Origin: Bacteroides faecichinchillae JCM 17102
GTDB taxonomy: Bacteria; Bacteroidota; Bacteroidia; Bacteroidales; Bacteroidaceae
Assembly (NCBI RefSeq): GCF_000614145.1
Contig: NZ_BAKK01000023.1
Coordinates: forward strand, 1 to 64,000
Reading direction: 5' to 3'
DNA length: 64,000 bases
Within the stretch, counting starts at the first letter, position 1. Each line of letters starts with the position of its first letter. Shown here in pieces: positions 17,726-28,700 of this stretch. The notes under the pieces are model-generated. The model had not been told where the DNA came from. It did not search any database and saw only the letters and a list, made by a program, of their open reading frames with translations. The position numbers were made by a program, and so were the translations under genes.

Positions 17726-19681
17726 TTAGCCTTTTGCTTCTTCCAATTCCATCGAGACACGTTCCCATTCCTCGACAATATCATCCAATTGCCGTTTCAT
17801 TTTTTGATGTCGTTCATAGAGCTGCATATCTGAAGAGCCTTCAGGTGTTGCCATTTTTTCTTCCAGGATGGCAATCGCAGCTTCCGACTCTTCAATAGAA
17901 GATTCACATTCAGCGACTTGGCGTTCAAGCTTTTTAATTTTCTTATTAAGTTCCTTTTGAGCTTCATAGGATAGTTTGCTCTCAGAAGGCTGAGTTGTTT
18001 CCGATTCCGTTTCTTTGGAAGATGTCGTAGGAGAAGAAGAAAGAGATACCCTTTTTTGAAGTTCATTCAAGCTATCAATCTTTTTCTTCTGAAGAAATTC
18101 GTAAATACCTCCCAAATGTTCACGTACTATACCACCACCAAATTCATAAACCTTAGTCGCAAGCCCATCCAAAAAATCACGATCATGGCTGACAACAATC
18201 ACTGTTCCGTCAAAGTCGCGAATGGCCTCTTTCAATACGTCTTTCGAACGCATATCAAGATGATTGGTCGGCTCATCCAGAATCAGTAGATTCACAGGTT
18301 CGAGCAATAATTTAATCATAGCCAAACGAGTACGTTCACCTCCGGAAAGCACTTTCACCTTTTTATCGGAAGCTTCGCCTCCAAACATGAATGCCCCTAA
18401 GATATCACGTATTTTTAGACGGATGTCGCCTGTGGCAACATTATCAATCGTATCAAAAACAGTCAGATTTTCTTCCAACATTTGTGCTTGATTCTGTGCA
18501 AAGTAACCGATCTGTACATTATGACCAATGGTCAGCTTACCATCAAAATCAATTTCATTCATAATGCACTTCACCAACGTAGATTTACCTTCACCATTCT
18601 TACCGACGAACGCTATTTTCTCTCCACGATTGATTCGAAGATTTACATTTTGGAAAACAACATGTTCTCCATAAGCTTTTCGAACATCTTCACATATTAC
18701 AGGATAACTTCCACTACGGCTAGCAGGAGGAAATTTCAAACGCAATGAAGAGTTATCTTCTTCATCAACCTCAATACGATCTATCTTCTCCAACTGTTTA
18801 ATACGGCTCTGCACTTGCACCGCTTTTGTTGCTTTATATCGAAAGCGTTCAATAAAAGCTTCCGTATCTTCGATCTGTTTTTGTTGGTTTTCATAAGCAC
18901 GAAGTTGCTGCTCACGACGTTCCTTCCTCAACACAACAAACTCATCATATTTCACTTTGTAGTCATAAATCTGCCCACAGGTGATTTCAATAGTACGAGT
19001 AGTTACATTATTCAGAAAAGCACGATCATGGCTGACCAATACAACAGCATTGGCACGAGTTGCAAGAAAATTCTCCAGCCATTGGATACTTTCGATATCA
19101 AGATGATTAGTAGGCTCATCAAGCAGAAGTACATCGGGACGGCGCAAAAGTAGTTTTGCCAATTCTATGCGCATTCTCCATCCACCGGAAAACTCAGCAG
19201 TAGGACGTTGAAAGTCTTCCCTACTGAATCCCAACCCCAGCAGAGTCCGTTCTATCTCTGCCTGATAATTTGTACCTCCCATCATCAGAAAACGATCGTT
19301 TGCATGAGTGAAACGTTCTATTAACTGGTGGTAATCCTCCGAGTCATAATCAGTCCGCTCGGCTAATTCCTGATTCATTTGTTCCAGTCGCGCCTGAAGT
19401 TTAAATATATCTTCAAAAGCTTGTTCCGCTTCTCCCATTACCGTACGGTTATCAGAGAGAATCATAACTTGTGGCAAATACCCTATTGTTACTTCTTTGG
19501 GAACAGCTATCGTACCATGTGTCGGCATTTGCAGACCTGCTAAAATTTTCAGCATAGTCGATTTACCTGCACCATTCTTACCGACTAACGCAATACGATC
19601 TTTTTTATTAATAACATAGCTAACGTCTTCGAATAACGGCGTTGCATTAAATTCTACTGATAATCCTTCTACTGAAATCAC
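17726..19681 (-). CDS. ABC-F family ATPase (ribosome-associated)
   Basis: A 651-residue soluble protein with two ATP-binding cassettes and no membrane segments. Domain 1 has GKNGAGKST (about 35-43), the signature FSGGWRMR and LLLDEPTNHLD; domain 2 has GKNGEGKST, LSGGERTR and LILDEPTNHLD. A linker rich in charged residues lies between, and the C-terminal 100 residues form a coiled coil (KKIKKLERQVAECESSIEE). ABC-F proteins act on ribosomes in translation or antibiotic protection; the coiled-coil tail resembles Uup types. A -7 promoter element is at 19713-19720. Confidence 0.9.
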   Translation of the reverse strand: MISVEGLSVEFNATPLFEDVSYVINKKDRIALVGKNGAGKSTMLKILAGLQMPTHGTIAVPKEVTIGYLPQVMILSDNRTVMGEAEQAFEDIFKLQARLEQMNQELAERTDYDSEDYHQLIERFTHANDRFLMMGGTNYQAEIERTLLGLGFSREDFQRPTAEFSGGWRMRIELAKLLLRRPDVLLLDEPTNHLDIESIQWLENFLATRANAVVLVSHDRAFLNNVTTRTIEITCGQIYDYKVKYDEFVVLRKERREQQLRAYENQQKQIEDTEAFIERFRYKATKAVQVQSRIKQLEKIDRIEVDEEDNSSLRLKFPPASRSGSYPVICEDVRKAYGEHVVFQNVNLRINRGEKIAFVGKNGEGKSTLVKCIMNEIDFDGKLTIGHNVQIGYFAQNQAQMLEENLTVFDTIDNVATGDIRLKIRDILGAFMFGGEASDKKVKVLSGGERTRLAMIKLLLEPVNLLILDEPTNHLDMRSKDVLKEAIRDFDGTVIVVSHDRDFLDGLATKVYEFGGGIVREHLGGIYEFLQKKKIDSLNELQKRVSLSSSPTTSSKETESETTQPSESKLSYEAQKELNKKIKKLERQVAECESSIEESEAAIAILEEKMATPEGSSDMQLYERHQKMKRQLDDIVEEWERVSMELEEAKG

Positions 19682-19712
19682 TTCTGTCTCTGATTAATAA
19701 GATTTTGGACTG

Positions 19713-19720
19713 CAAAGATA
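19713..19720 (-). promoter_or_regulatory. -7 promoter element for the ABC-F gene
   Basis: The minus strand reads TATCTTTG, an exact TAnnTTTG match, 32 bases before the ATG. Confidence 0.55.
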
Positions 19721-19854
19721 ACGCATCCCTGTGGAAAAAGCACCTAATAGATGAAAAAGAAAGTTGTTGGTAAATAAAAAAAGAGTTTATTCATCCTCAT
19801 ATAACCTCTCTTTTACATTAACCTGTAACTTATAAAATCATTTTTAGTATCTAA

Positions 19855-19881
19855 AAGTTGTTTGAATCATAAAAAACAACT
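19855..19881. other. Inverted repeat in the ABC-F / YcxB divergent gap
   Basis: AAGTTGTTT and AAACAACT arms are separated by about ten AT-rich bases. It lies about 110 bases before the YcxB-like gene. It could be an operator, but nothing else supports that. The remainder of 19682-19989 shows only the ABC-F promoter. Confidence 0.3.
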
Positions 19882-19989
19882 ATATTTACAACTGAATATT
19901 ACAGACTTGATATCAGTTGCAAAAGGATGAAACCTCAAGTTACTAAAATACGGGGAAATAATTAATATAAGAAAAAACGATAAAACCGA

Positions 19990-20496
19990 ATGAATATGGA
20001 ATCTTTATTTACTATAAAAAGCAAAATTACCAAGGAAGAATATATTAGATTTAACCGAGAAGTATTAAAAAAAGAATTTCATTATTCTCGAAACATTACA
20101 ATCATCAACATAATTCTCGGACTGATAATAGTAGGAATTTTGTTCTCTGGTGATAGTACTTCATATCCGCCAGCAGCTATTATTTTCACGTTTTTAATAT
20201 ACTACAATTGGAAAGCTACTAAAGGTATGGACCGAAAGGCTGCTAAAGCATTTGATCTAAACAAAGTAAATAAAGATCTGGAAACTCAAATATGTTTTTT
20301 CAACGATCATTATGAAACAACAGATGAAAAAGGTTCCTCTAATATACCATATTCCAACTTATATAAAATTATTGAGACAGATACAAACCTGTATTTGATG
20401 TATTGTAAAAACCAAGGAGTCATCATAGTAAAATCCAACTGTTCTTCTGATTTGATTGAATTTATCCACTCAATCAAATCAGAATACAAATTATAG
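19990..20496 (+). CDS. YcxB-like small membrane protein
   Basis: A 168-residue protein. The N-terminal cytoplasmic part (KSKITKEEYIRFN) is followed by two close hydrophobic segments, about residues 36-55 and 59-72, and a C-terminal domain FFNDHYETTDEKGSSNIPYSNLYKI..TDTNLYLMYCKNQGVII, the pattern of the YcxB-like family. Function is unknown in the family. It stands alone, divergent from the ABC-F gene. Confidence 0.65.
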   Translation: MNMESLFTIKSKITKEEYIRFNREVLKKEFHYSRNITIINIILGLIIVGILFSGDSTSYPPAAIIFTFLIYYNWKATKGMDRKAAKAFDLNKVNKDLETQICFFNDHYETTDEKGSSNIPYSNLYKIIETDTNLYLMYCKNQGVIIVKSNCSSDLIEFIHSIKSEYKL

Positions 20497-20775
20497 ATTT
20501 CCATCTTGTTATTTCTTACTCATTATTAAAAGCATGACTTGATTTATCGAGTGAAAATTACTGCAATAATAACTTTTCCAATAGTATTCTATACTTCATT
20601 TTTATAATTTCATCTCCTTGCGATAAAAAGCTAATTAAATGTTAGTAAATTGTTTGATAAAACAATGCGAATGTTTGTATCTACCAAATATTCTTTGTTT
20701 CTTTGCATTAAAACAAGTGTTTGGCATATGCAAATACGCTAACTAATCATATAACCTCATTAAATAAATGTAAGT

Positions 20776-21539
20776 ATGGAAGGCTGGGAAAGAGTAAAAT
20801 ACATTATGGAAACCGAAGGATACAATAAGAATTCCTTCAGTACTGCTATTGGCATGAGTAGCAATGTGACTATCACTCGTTTAGTCAATGAAAAAAGAAG
20901 TCCTTCAAGGGCTACTTGCCAAAAAATAATCGACAAGTTTCCGCAATATAGTTACGACTGGTTATTTTCTGGAACAGGAGATATGTATGCAAAGAAAGAA
21001 CCAGAGAGCACTAATTCTACTATTTCAATCAAAGAAGGAAATATAAATCCCAATCTCTTTGTCTCTCCCAATGCCCATCGCCTGGATACAACAGGATTCA
21101 TGAACGTGCCTTTAGTACACGTCCGCGCCCAGTGTGGATATTTAAACGGATACAACGATGAGGCTATATGGAAAGCCTTCCTAATTTACCAGTCATTGTA
21201 GACCGGACTTATCATGGAAAGTATATGCTTTTTGAAGCAGAAGGAGATAGCATGGATAACGGTACCAAAGAATCTATCTGCGATGGAGATATCGTATTAG
21301 CGAGAGAAATACAACGGGATTTATGGAGATATAGACTTCACATCAACGACTGGTATTTCATTATCGTCCACCGGACGGAAGGTATTGCTATCAAACAGAT
21401 TATAGATCATGATGTGGAGCATGGTATCATCACTTGTCATTCACTCAACGATATGTTCAGGGATTACAAAATTTATCTTGACGAAGTAGAGGAATTATAC
21501 AACCTGATTAAAATTGTAGACAGAAGCGCACGATTATAA
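20776..21539 (+). CDS. XRE-HTH / S24 peptidase-fold repressor-like protein, interrupted by one frameshift
   Basis: A LexA/CI-like regulator of about 254 residues. The N-terminal half (20776-21201) has an HTH (NSFSTAIGMSSNVTITRLVNEKRSPS) and the family phrase YDWLFSGTGDMY. The C-terminal half carries the S24 domain: MLFEAEGDSMDNG with the candidate serine, and a possible lysine at GIAIKQI. The two halves are in different frames. One missing T at 21165 (GAGGCTTATATGG expected) would give ...GYNDEAYMESLPNLPVIV... without a break. Such proteins repress prophage or stress genes and can cleave themselves, but no phage genes are nearby. A decayed HU-like gene follows on the other strand. Confidence 0.75.
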
Positions 21540-22094
21540 CGGTTTGCTCCATCACTTTCGTCTAGACTACTTGCTTCCCGTTGCCATAGTACATCCGTAC
21601 TCAGCGTTTGATAAAAGATATTCAACCCCTTAAGAGTGGTTCTCTTGTTACACCCCGTCAGCTGACAATAGTCAGCACGGGGCAAGCAGAGATTTTTCTT
21701 TAGATAAGTATTAACTATTTCCAATCCCTCATTACATTTGACCTTTTTCCTGGGACGAGTAAATGATATACCACGTTGCAATCTCATCTGCCACGCACTT
21801 CCTTCTTAAATTGATAACTTACACAATAATTAATATTTTCAATTGAATGGACTGTGCCCGCATATCGCGCTTTTTAATCACAGGAGCTCCATCCTTCAGC
21901 AAGTAAATTCCTCAACTCATTTTGAAAAGATTGCAAAGCACCTGATACATACTGCGACTCATTCCTGTAAACAAATAGACACGATCCAGAAATTCATCTT
22001 GATCGATAGTTCCCTTAAAAACTACCCGGGGATGAAGTGGTTGCTCCTCTCCTGCCTTTTAGATATCCGGCATCTCATATAGTTCATAATACAT
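21540..22094 (-). pseudogene. Degraded HU-like DNA-binding protein gene
   Basis: Reading the minus strand from the ATG at 22094 gives MYYELYEMPDI, then a stop, then EEQPLHPRVVFKGTIDQDEF, LDRVYLFTGMSRSMYQVL, a frame change to ELRNLLAEGWS, and further fragments DMRAQSIQL, YQFKKEV and MRLQRGISFTRPRKK. The last part continues as YLKKNLCLPRADYCQLTGCNK, an HTH-like tail seen in long Bacteroides HU-like proteins. At least two stops and several frame changes separate the pieces. Unlike the other broken genes here, it cannot be restored by one or two bases, so it is a true pseudogene. ORFs on the opposite strand in this interval are chance. Confidence 0.65.
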
Positions 22095-22251
22095 GCTCAT
22101 ATTTACTAACACTTCTTATAGGTATCTCTAAATAATTGCTTCCCTATCCAGAGACAATTAATTTATTAATTCTAATTCGTTTGAGTATATTATACTTTAC
22201 GGAACACTATAGTGATTCGCATTAGTTTACAAGGGTAATAGACTAGGAAAA

Positions 22252-22299
22252 AAATAAAAATAGCGTAGAAATGCTTAGTATTTGCACTATCTACGCTAT
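22252..22299 (-). terminator. Intrinsic terminator after the nucleotidyltransferase gene
   Basis: ATAGCGTAGA (22260-22269) pairs with TCTACGCTAT (22290-22299). On the minus strand the stem is followed by a T-rich run. It lies 60 bases past the stop of the gene at 22362. The gap 22095-22251 holds no gene that I can see. Confidence 0.7.
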
Positions 22300-22361
22300 A
22301 TATCTAAATTAGCAAGAATTCCATTACCTTATCAGCTGGATTCTCAGCTAGTTACAAGCTA

Positions 22362-23273
22362 TTAGAACAATTTAGCAGGATATTCTCCAGCATTCACCAA
22401 TGCCTGAATCTTATCAACCACGCTCTGACGGTCTTCCGGATAAGTTACACCAAACCATTTGCTAGTAGTATCCAATACTTCTACGGTTGCAGTTCCATCA
22501 TTAATCAATTTATCCACCATCAATGGAATGAAGAATTCACTCTTCAAGTTCTCCATATTTTTCGGATCACTCAGGAAAGCCTTGAAAAAATTCTTCACTA
22601 TATGGGAAATAATCAGGAGTAAATCCCCAAAAATTCATACTTACCGGAGTCGTATCAGGAGTTGCAACCCACTCACCATTATCATCGATATACTTCACTT
22701 CACCGTCGATGCGTTGAATCTTAGTACGTTCTACTACGGAAGTCAGCAAGCTGTTAGAATCTGTACCACAAATACCACGAGATACAGTACCACTTTCACT
22801 CAATGTATTTCCCACACGGAATCCTACCATCGAATAAACATTCTTTGAACCTTCCGGAAGAGCTGAAAGGAATTTACCCATTACCTGGAAAGAATCGCGT
22901 CCGTAAAAGTCATCACAGTTAATCACAGCAAATGGCTCTTTTATCACATCGGCACCCATCATTACAGCATGATTTGTACCCCAAGGTTTTGTGCGATCTG
23001 CCGGACAAGTAAAGCCTTCAGGAAGATCATTAATTGACTGGAACACCAATTCACATGGGATATGACCTTCGTATTTGGAAATAATTTTATCACGGAAGTC
23101 CTTTTCAAAATCTTTGCGGATCACAAATACAAGTTTGCCAAATCCGGCGTTGATGGCGTCATAAATAGAATAATCCATAATAGTCTCGCCATTAGGACCT
23201 AGTCCGTCCAATTGCTTCAAGCCACCATAACGCTACCCATACCGGCTGCCAATAAGAATAAAGTTGGTTTCAT
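22362..23273 (-). CDS. Sugar nucleotidyltransferase-family protein, interrupted by two frameshifts
   Basis: A protein of about 303 residues of the NTP-transferase fold. It starts MKPTLFLLAAGMGS at 23273, then the sequence should run RYGGLKQLDGLGPNGETIMDYSI, the G-x-G-x-R-x-(G)-x-K type nucleotide-binding start. A missing base near 23232 (AGCCGTT expected, AGCGTT seen on the minus strand) breaks it there. The middle, with AVINCDDFYGRD as metal-binding site, runs to 22598. An extra T in a run of six near 22586 breaks it again before KAFLSDPKNMENLKSEFFIP. Net length is unchanged. Its sugar substrate cannot be told from the sequence; it stands alone with its own promoter. Confidence 0.8.
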
Positions 23274-23325
23274 AATTTGTGTAATATTAAAAGGTTAGTG
23301 ATGTCATCGGCATCAGTTTTCGGTG

Positions 23326-23333
23326 CAAATGTA
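23326..23333 (-). promoter_or_regulatory. -7 promoter element for the nucleotidyltransferase gene
   Basis: The minus strand reads TACATTTG, an exact TAnnTTTG match, 53 bases before the ATG at 23273. It directly follows the T-run of the terminator of the upstream TamL gene. Confidence 0.5.
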
Positions 23334-23375
23334 CAAAAAATGTTCTTTCTTTTGTCTTGAAACAAAAGAAAGAAC
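23334..23375 (-). terminator. Intrinsic terminator after the TamL gene
   Basis: A perfect 14-bp stem, GTTCTTTCTTTTGT at 23342-23355 against its complement at 23362-23375, is followed on the minus strand by a run of T. It begins 14 bases past the stop of the TamL gene. Confidence 0.8.
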
Positions 23376-23388
23376 CAAAGAAAAAACT

Positions 23389-25728
23389 TTAAAATGGGTA
23401 ACCGATGGCAAAATGTATTCCCAGATTCTTCATGAAAGATCCTGTAACATTGTAATAACCCTTTCTATCAGTATCATAAGGAAGATGCAAAGGGATACCA
23501 AAATCGAGACGGAACACAAGAATATCCATATCATAACGAATACCGACTCCTGTACCTAATGCAATTTGCTTGGGAAAGGTTTTCAGGCGAAGTTGAGAAT
23601 CTGCACGATCTTCGTCTTTACGAAGTAACCATACATTTCCCGCATCCAAGAAAGTAGCTCCCCAAAGACTCCTAAAGATCCGAAAACGATATTCAATATT
23701 GGCTTCGAAACGGAATGTTCCTGTTTGATCTAAATAGGAGTATTGGCTTTCTGCCGGATGATAGCCACCCGGTCCAATGCTACGTACCGTAAACGCACGA
23801 ATACTATTGGCACCTCCTACATAAAATTGCTCGCTATATGGAGCTACCAAAGAATTGCCATAGGTAAAGATTGCACCCAAAGCCAGACGACTGGCTATTT
23901 TATTATTTTTATCCATATTCCAAAGATGACGTATCTCGGAATTCAGCTTCACAAACTGTGCAAAAGGAGCGCCCAACAGACTCTTACCGTGTTCATCAAA
24001 AGATTTGCCCAAAGCACGATAAATTACAGAAGTCAGGTTCCCGGCAGAAGTGACGGTAGACTGCCACCAGATAGGATTCTTCACCCAACGCAACGGAGAA
24101 TTGTCATAGGTATAGGTATACTCCATTGCAGGGATAAATTGATTTTGCAAACTAACATACAATGCAGGATTAGCAGTAGCAATCTGACGAAATTCATCAG
24201 ATTGATGTTGCAAAACATTAAATGTCAGTTTAAATGGAGTAATACTATGTCGCCTCGTTCGTGAGGGTTGGAAGTCATAAGTAGCATTTCCCCCGAATGA
24301 TAACAGTTTATAATATTTGGCGCGATTCAACTGATCAATATACACACGAAAAGTAGTAGACGCCGGAAAGTCGAATTCACGTTTACCTAAATGCGGGAAA
24401 AGTGCTCTTGGGAAAGTTAACGACGTAGAAACTCCCATCTCCCAGCTATTCATTAGAGAACTTTTCTCGCCTCCTCCAGTCTGCCATTCATAAGAACCTT
24501 TTAGTTTTACATTCCAGCTTTCTCCTCCTCCGAATACATTGTTACGGGTAACACCAAAAGAAGCACCAGGACCTGTCTGGTCATTGCTCTTGGTTACTAC
24601 ATTTAATTCAAGTTCCGCATCCAAGGGCTTGGCAAAGGTAGCTTGGATCGTTACATCCAATGTATCACAAGCAGCTGTTGTGTCCCGAGGTGCATACTGC
24701 AAATCAAAATAACTAAATATCCCTAACTGACTTATTTTCTGTTGAATCTGCTCCTGACGATACTGACTGTAAAGACGGGTACTATTAGCAGCCCGCATTC
24801 GTTCATTCCGTACAAAAGCCTGATAGTTCAACCAACGATAAAGCATATTAGGACGTACACGCAATTTATCATAAAAATGTATATTCAGGTTTCCATAATG
24901 CAAACTGTCATTAGGTTCTTCTCCGTTCTTTCCAAACAAATAGACTGAACCATTTCCCACATAATAAGGACGTTGAGCAGCAGCTGGTAATCCGGGGATT
25001 GGAATTAACCGAAGACTAACATTTCCTCCCGGCACAAGAGTGGTATCCGCCTGATAAGTCATATAATCAGGACGGAAATAAAAATAGCCGCGGTTACGCA
25101 ACAAACTACTGATGCGGGTACGCTCGTCATCCAAATCTACTACATTAAATTGCTCACCGGGTGTCAGATAGGATGCACGTCGCCCTTTCTCCATGATCTG
25201 CAAAGTCTGAGGAGTGAAACGCTGATAATAAACCGTATCAATAAAATAAGGATTCTTCATATCCACAGTATACAGGATATCAGCTTTCAGACTATCTTTT
25301 TTATCGACTACAGTTTTATAAGATACCGTCCCATTGAAATACCCGTAATCATGAAGCAAATTAGTAGCTGCCTTCATACGCACTTCGGGATTGACCGCAG
25401 AGATAAATACGGGAGGATTAGCTGCAAAACGGTTAAACATCCACCGACCAAAACCTTTTTTATACTTCACAAAATCGTTGTACATCCATACTTTAAAAGG
25501 AAATGGTAAAAAACCTAATATTTTGGTACTAGGAGTTTTATTAAGAGCAGCCGATACCTCGGTTATAGCAGCGTCACCTATGGGTGTTTTCGATTCGTTC
25601 AACACAACTGTCTTTTGCCCTGTATACAGTACTTCACCTTCCGGGAGATTTTTCGTCAGCGAACATCCCATCAGGAAACAAATGCCTATCAGGCTACAAA
25701 TCCATATTGCAATATAGTTATGTTTCAT
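23389..25728 (-). CDS. TamL-type lipoprotein, BamA/TamA-family outer membrane protein
   Basis: A 779-residue Omp85-family barrel. The N-terminus has a signal and a lipobox ending in MGC (residue 22), then SLTKNLPEGEVLYTG, the pattern of the lipidated TamA variant (TamL) of Bacteroidota. POTRA-like repeats fill about residues 100-400 (NLLHDYGYFNGTV, LLRNRGYFYFRP) and the C-terminal barrel ends in ...GIHFAIGYPF with an aromatic last residue. It should insert outer membrane or surface proteins together with TamB, whose gene lies 2 bases upstream. Length is typical. Confidence 0.9.
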   Translation of the reverse strand: MKHNYIAIWICSLIGICFLMGCSLTKNLPEGEVLYTGQKTVVLNESKTPIGDAAITEVSAALNKTPSTKILGFLPFPFKVWMYNDFVKYKKGFGRWMFNRFAANPPVFISAVNPEVRMKAATNLLHDYGYFNGTVSYKTVVDKKDSLKADILYTVDMKNPYFIDTVYYQRFTPQTLQIMEKGRRASYLTPGEQFNVVDLDDERTRISSLLRNRGYFYFRPDYMTYQADTTLVPGGNVSLRLIPIPGLPAAAQRPYYVGNGSVYLFGKNGEEPNDSLHYGNLNIHFYDKLRVRPNMLYRWLNYQAFVRNERMRAANSTRLYSQYRQEQIQQKISQLGIFSYFDLQYAPRDTTAACDTLDVTIQATFAKPLDAELELNVVTKSNDQTGPGASFGVTRNNVFGGGESWNVKLKGSYEWQTGGGEKSSLMNSWEMGVSTSLTFPRALFPHLGKREFDFPASTTFRVYIDQLNRAKYYKLLSFGGNATYDFQPSRTRRHSITPFKLTFNVLQHQSDEFRQIATANPALYVSLQNQFIPAMEYTYTYDNSPLRWVKNPIWWQSTVTSAGNLTSVIYRALGKSFDEHGKSLLGAPFAQFVKLNSEIRHLWNMDKNNKIASRLALGAIFTYGNSLVAPYSEQFYVGGANSIRAFTVRSIGPGGYHPAESQYSYLDQTGTFRFEANIEYRFRIFRSLWGATFLDAGNVWLLRKDEDRADSQLRLKTFPKQIALGTGVGIRYDMDILVFRLDFGIPLHLPYDTDRKGYYNVTGSFMKNLGIHFAIGYPF

Positions 25729-25730
25729 TC

Positions 25731-28700
25731 TTACTTCTTTTTCTTAAAGATAAACAATTCACCTAGTTTGTCCAATTTCTTGCGTAGAATCAAACCGACT
25801 CCGGTTTCAGTTATTTCTCCTTCAAGTACACTTTCGTAATTCTTATCATAGAACAAACGGACATAACGGGTTCCTGTACGGTCAAGACGATACTCAAGAG
25901 AAATATTGTCGATAAAGGATTCTGCATCATTGGTTGCATTCTCACCTGTAGACACTTTACCGCCAATAACAATTTGGAAACGATTATTGAAGAAACGTTG
26001 AGAATAACGGAAACTGTAATCCGTACGCTTTCCTCCTGTATCCGTAGTATTATGATCTTCAATACCTACAGACACACTTGCATTCTTCAAATTACCCATC
26101 AATGCATTAATCTGACTACTAAGTACTGAGTTTAAGGCAGCTCCCATGTTCAAACTACCCAATCCGCCTCCACCACCTCCAATTGGTCCGGTGCCGAGAT
26201 ATGTCTTAGCAACCATAATGTAGAGTGCCTGTTTACCCCGTTCTTCTGCTCCCATGGCAGTCAGTTCATTTTGTATCGTTGCATCTTCGGGAGCAGATAC
26301 ATCAAATGCAAAGGAAAGATTATCCAACCGATTCTTTACAATAATAGATACGTCGAAATTTACCATTCGCGTTCCACCATTTTCGCCCTCGGATACAGAA
26401 GCCCGAATACGATCAGTTGCTTTAAAATTCAATAATGGATCCATGAGATTTCCAGTCCATTCAACATAACTGCCATTTTCTATCGCAAATTCTTTAGCTG
26501 CAATAACAGGTAAAGCATACTTCATCAAACCACCAGTCAGTGTGTATCGTCCGGTCAACGTCATATCACCTTGTGGCGTATATTTCAAAGAAAGATCACC
26601 TCCACCTTCAAGTTCGACACGATCATCACTGCTTGCATCCAGATCGACTTTCAGACGGACAGATGGATCGATGTGTACCATCATGATCATATCCAAACCT
26701 CCTAAAGATACGGTTGGCACCTCCTGTTGAACTACTGTAGTAGTATCACTAAATGAAGTAAAGGTCACCAAACTTCCCAAGCGGTCCTGTACTGTCAATG
26801 GAGAATCTGTCAGCACATAAGATACATCAGTACTACCCAATAAATCTATATTTCCGCGCATATTCAAACCATCCAACGGACCTTTCACTGTTGCTTTGAT
26901 ATCTGCTAACACCTTTCCATAAACCAGACTTTCGCGAGTACGTTTTGCATTCAATAGTGTATAATTCTGTGCCTGCATATCTAAATTTGCCATCGGACGA
27001 CTCATATCACGAAAATCCACATAACCATTAATGGTAAACGGATTCTTTCCGGTAGTATAAATAGCAAACTTATCAAATACCAAACGATTATTCTTCAACC
27101 CTATAGGACGATTATCAAGCAAGAAATTAGCCCCATATTGGCGAGAAAGAACATTCACACTGTCCAATATCAGCTCTCCATTTATCAAAGGCTGTTGTGT
27201 ACTTCCCGTTATATGTATGTCCCCATCCATATCTCCTGCCAGTGTTACTATTTGATTCGGGATAAAGACGTTTGCAACACGTAACGGGAAATGCTCTAAT
27301 GTAGTATTTATCTCAAGACTGTCTTTACCGGTGTGAGTAGGTATTAATTTCCCATCTGCCACCATTATTTCTACTTGCTCATGATTCAAATAAGCATTTA
27401 TGTACTGTTTACCCTTTTCGCCCGGTAACCAAGTCGCACCCAAGGTTATATCACCGATCCGTTGCCGCTCATAAGTAAGTTCATCAATAGCAACCTCGGC
27501 AGATAGCTGTAGATCCTTCTCCGTTTGTATATAATGAGCTTCGGCAGTGAACAGTCCGGTGATTTCCGGGAAATATGGTAATACACTACTAATCTCTTTC
27601 AAACGTATCTTTCGAGCCTCGATATCGAGATTCTGTAAAGATACGGTATCTCCCTGTACAGAATGAACTCGAACCCCCATTCCTTCATTATCCAGCATAT
27701 CTACATTAGCGTACACACGCATGTTTTTATGTAAATAAATCCAGTTATGGTTTTCATTAAAATGGAACTTACGGAATGCTATAATGGGTTCTTTGGGAAT
27801 TAATGTAAAGGCAATACCATCTCCTTTACCATTTCCACCGACTAAAGGACGGGCATTAACTCCTAATAAAACACCAGTTTTTCCTCGCACATTTTTATAC
27901 TCAACCATTAATTCAGCATCCTTATCATGTATCTCTCCAATCAATGAAGAAGAAAATGAGAATTGCGGATTTCTTGGCCCGTTAATAACGCTCCATGAAA
28001 CTTCATCATGGTAGTGTCTTGCTTTACGGTAAAAAAGATAGTATCCAATTGCAAAGTATCCACTTTCAGAGCATGAACAGCAGCCTTACCGTTAATTCCC
28101 CAATCAGGTGCCGAACCAAATTTCAAAGAAGCATCATGATATGAAATATTTCGTGTTGCCAAGAAATATGCCAACGGATTCTCCTGGCCGGCAGAAAAAG
28201 AAAATATAGCTGATGGCAAAGCTTTGCGCAACTCTGCATGATTCAACGACTTCTCATCAATCTGTTTCATTAGTATATCGACAAAATGGGTAGATTGACG
28301 AATCAGAGGATAAACTCCGGCGCGTGCACTTAAGTTAAGTTTCATATCACCTGCTATCAGATGAGTGTACACCCGATCTTTACGGGCTTCCGCAGTAAAG
28401 TTAAATGCGAGCGGACGTTTCAGCGGTTTCGGAGCAATTCCTAACTCATGTAAATCTAATTGAGTAACGTCCATTGTTACTTTTCCATCAGGATATTTAT
28501 GCGCCAAATGATATTCAGCATCAGCCGTCATCTTCAACAAAGCATTGTCACTTATCAGATGGGCAGTAGCTAAAGCTCTTTTAAGGTCTCCTGTCAAATG
28601 AATGTCGGAAATATGATATTGAGCATATTGAAAATGATCAACAGTGAGGTCTAAATTTGCTCGAGAACGATAAGACATGACATCCAATCCGCGTCCACTT

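Noticed and set aside
21843..22082. 79-residue ORF on the plus strand
   Set aside because: It lies opposite the recognisable, degraded HU-like gene.
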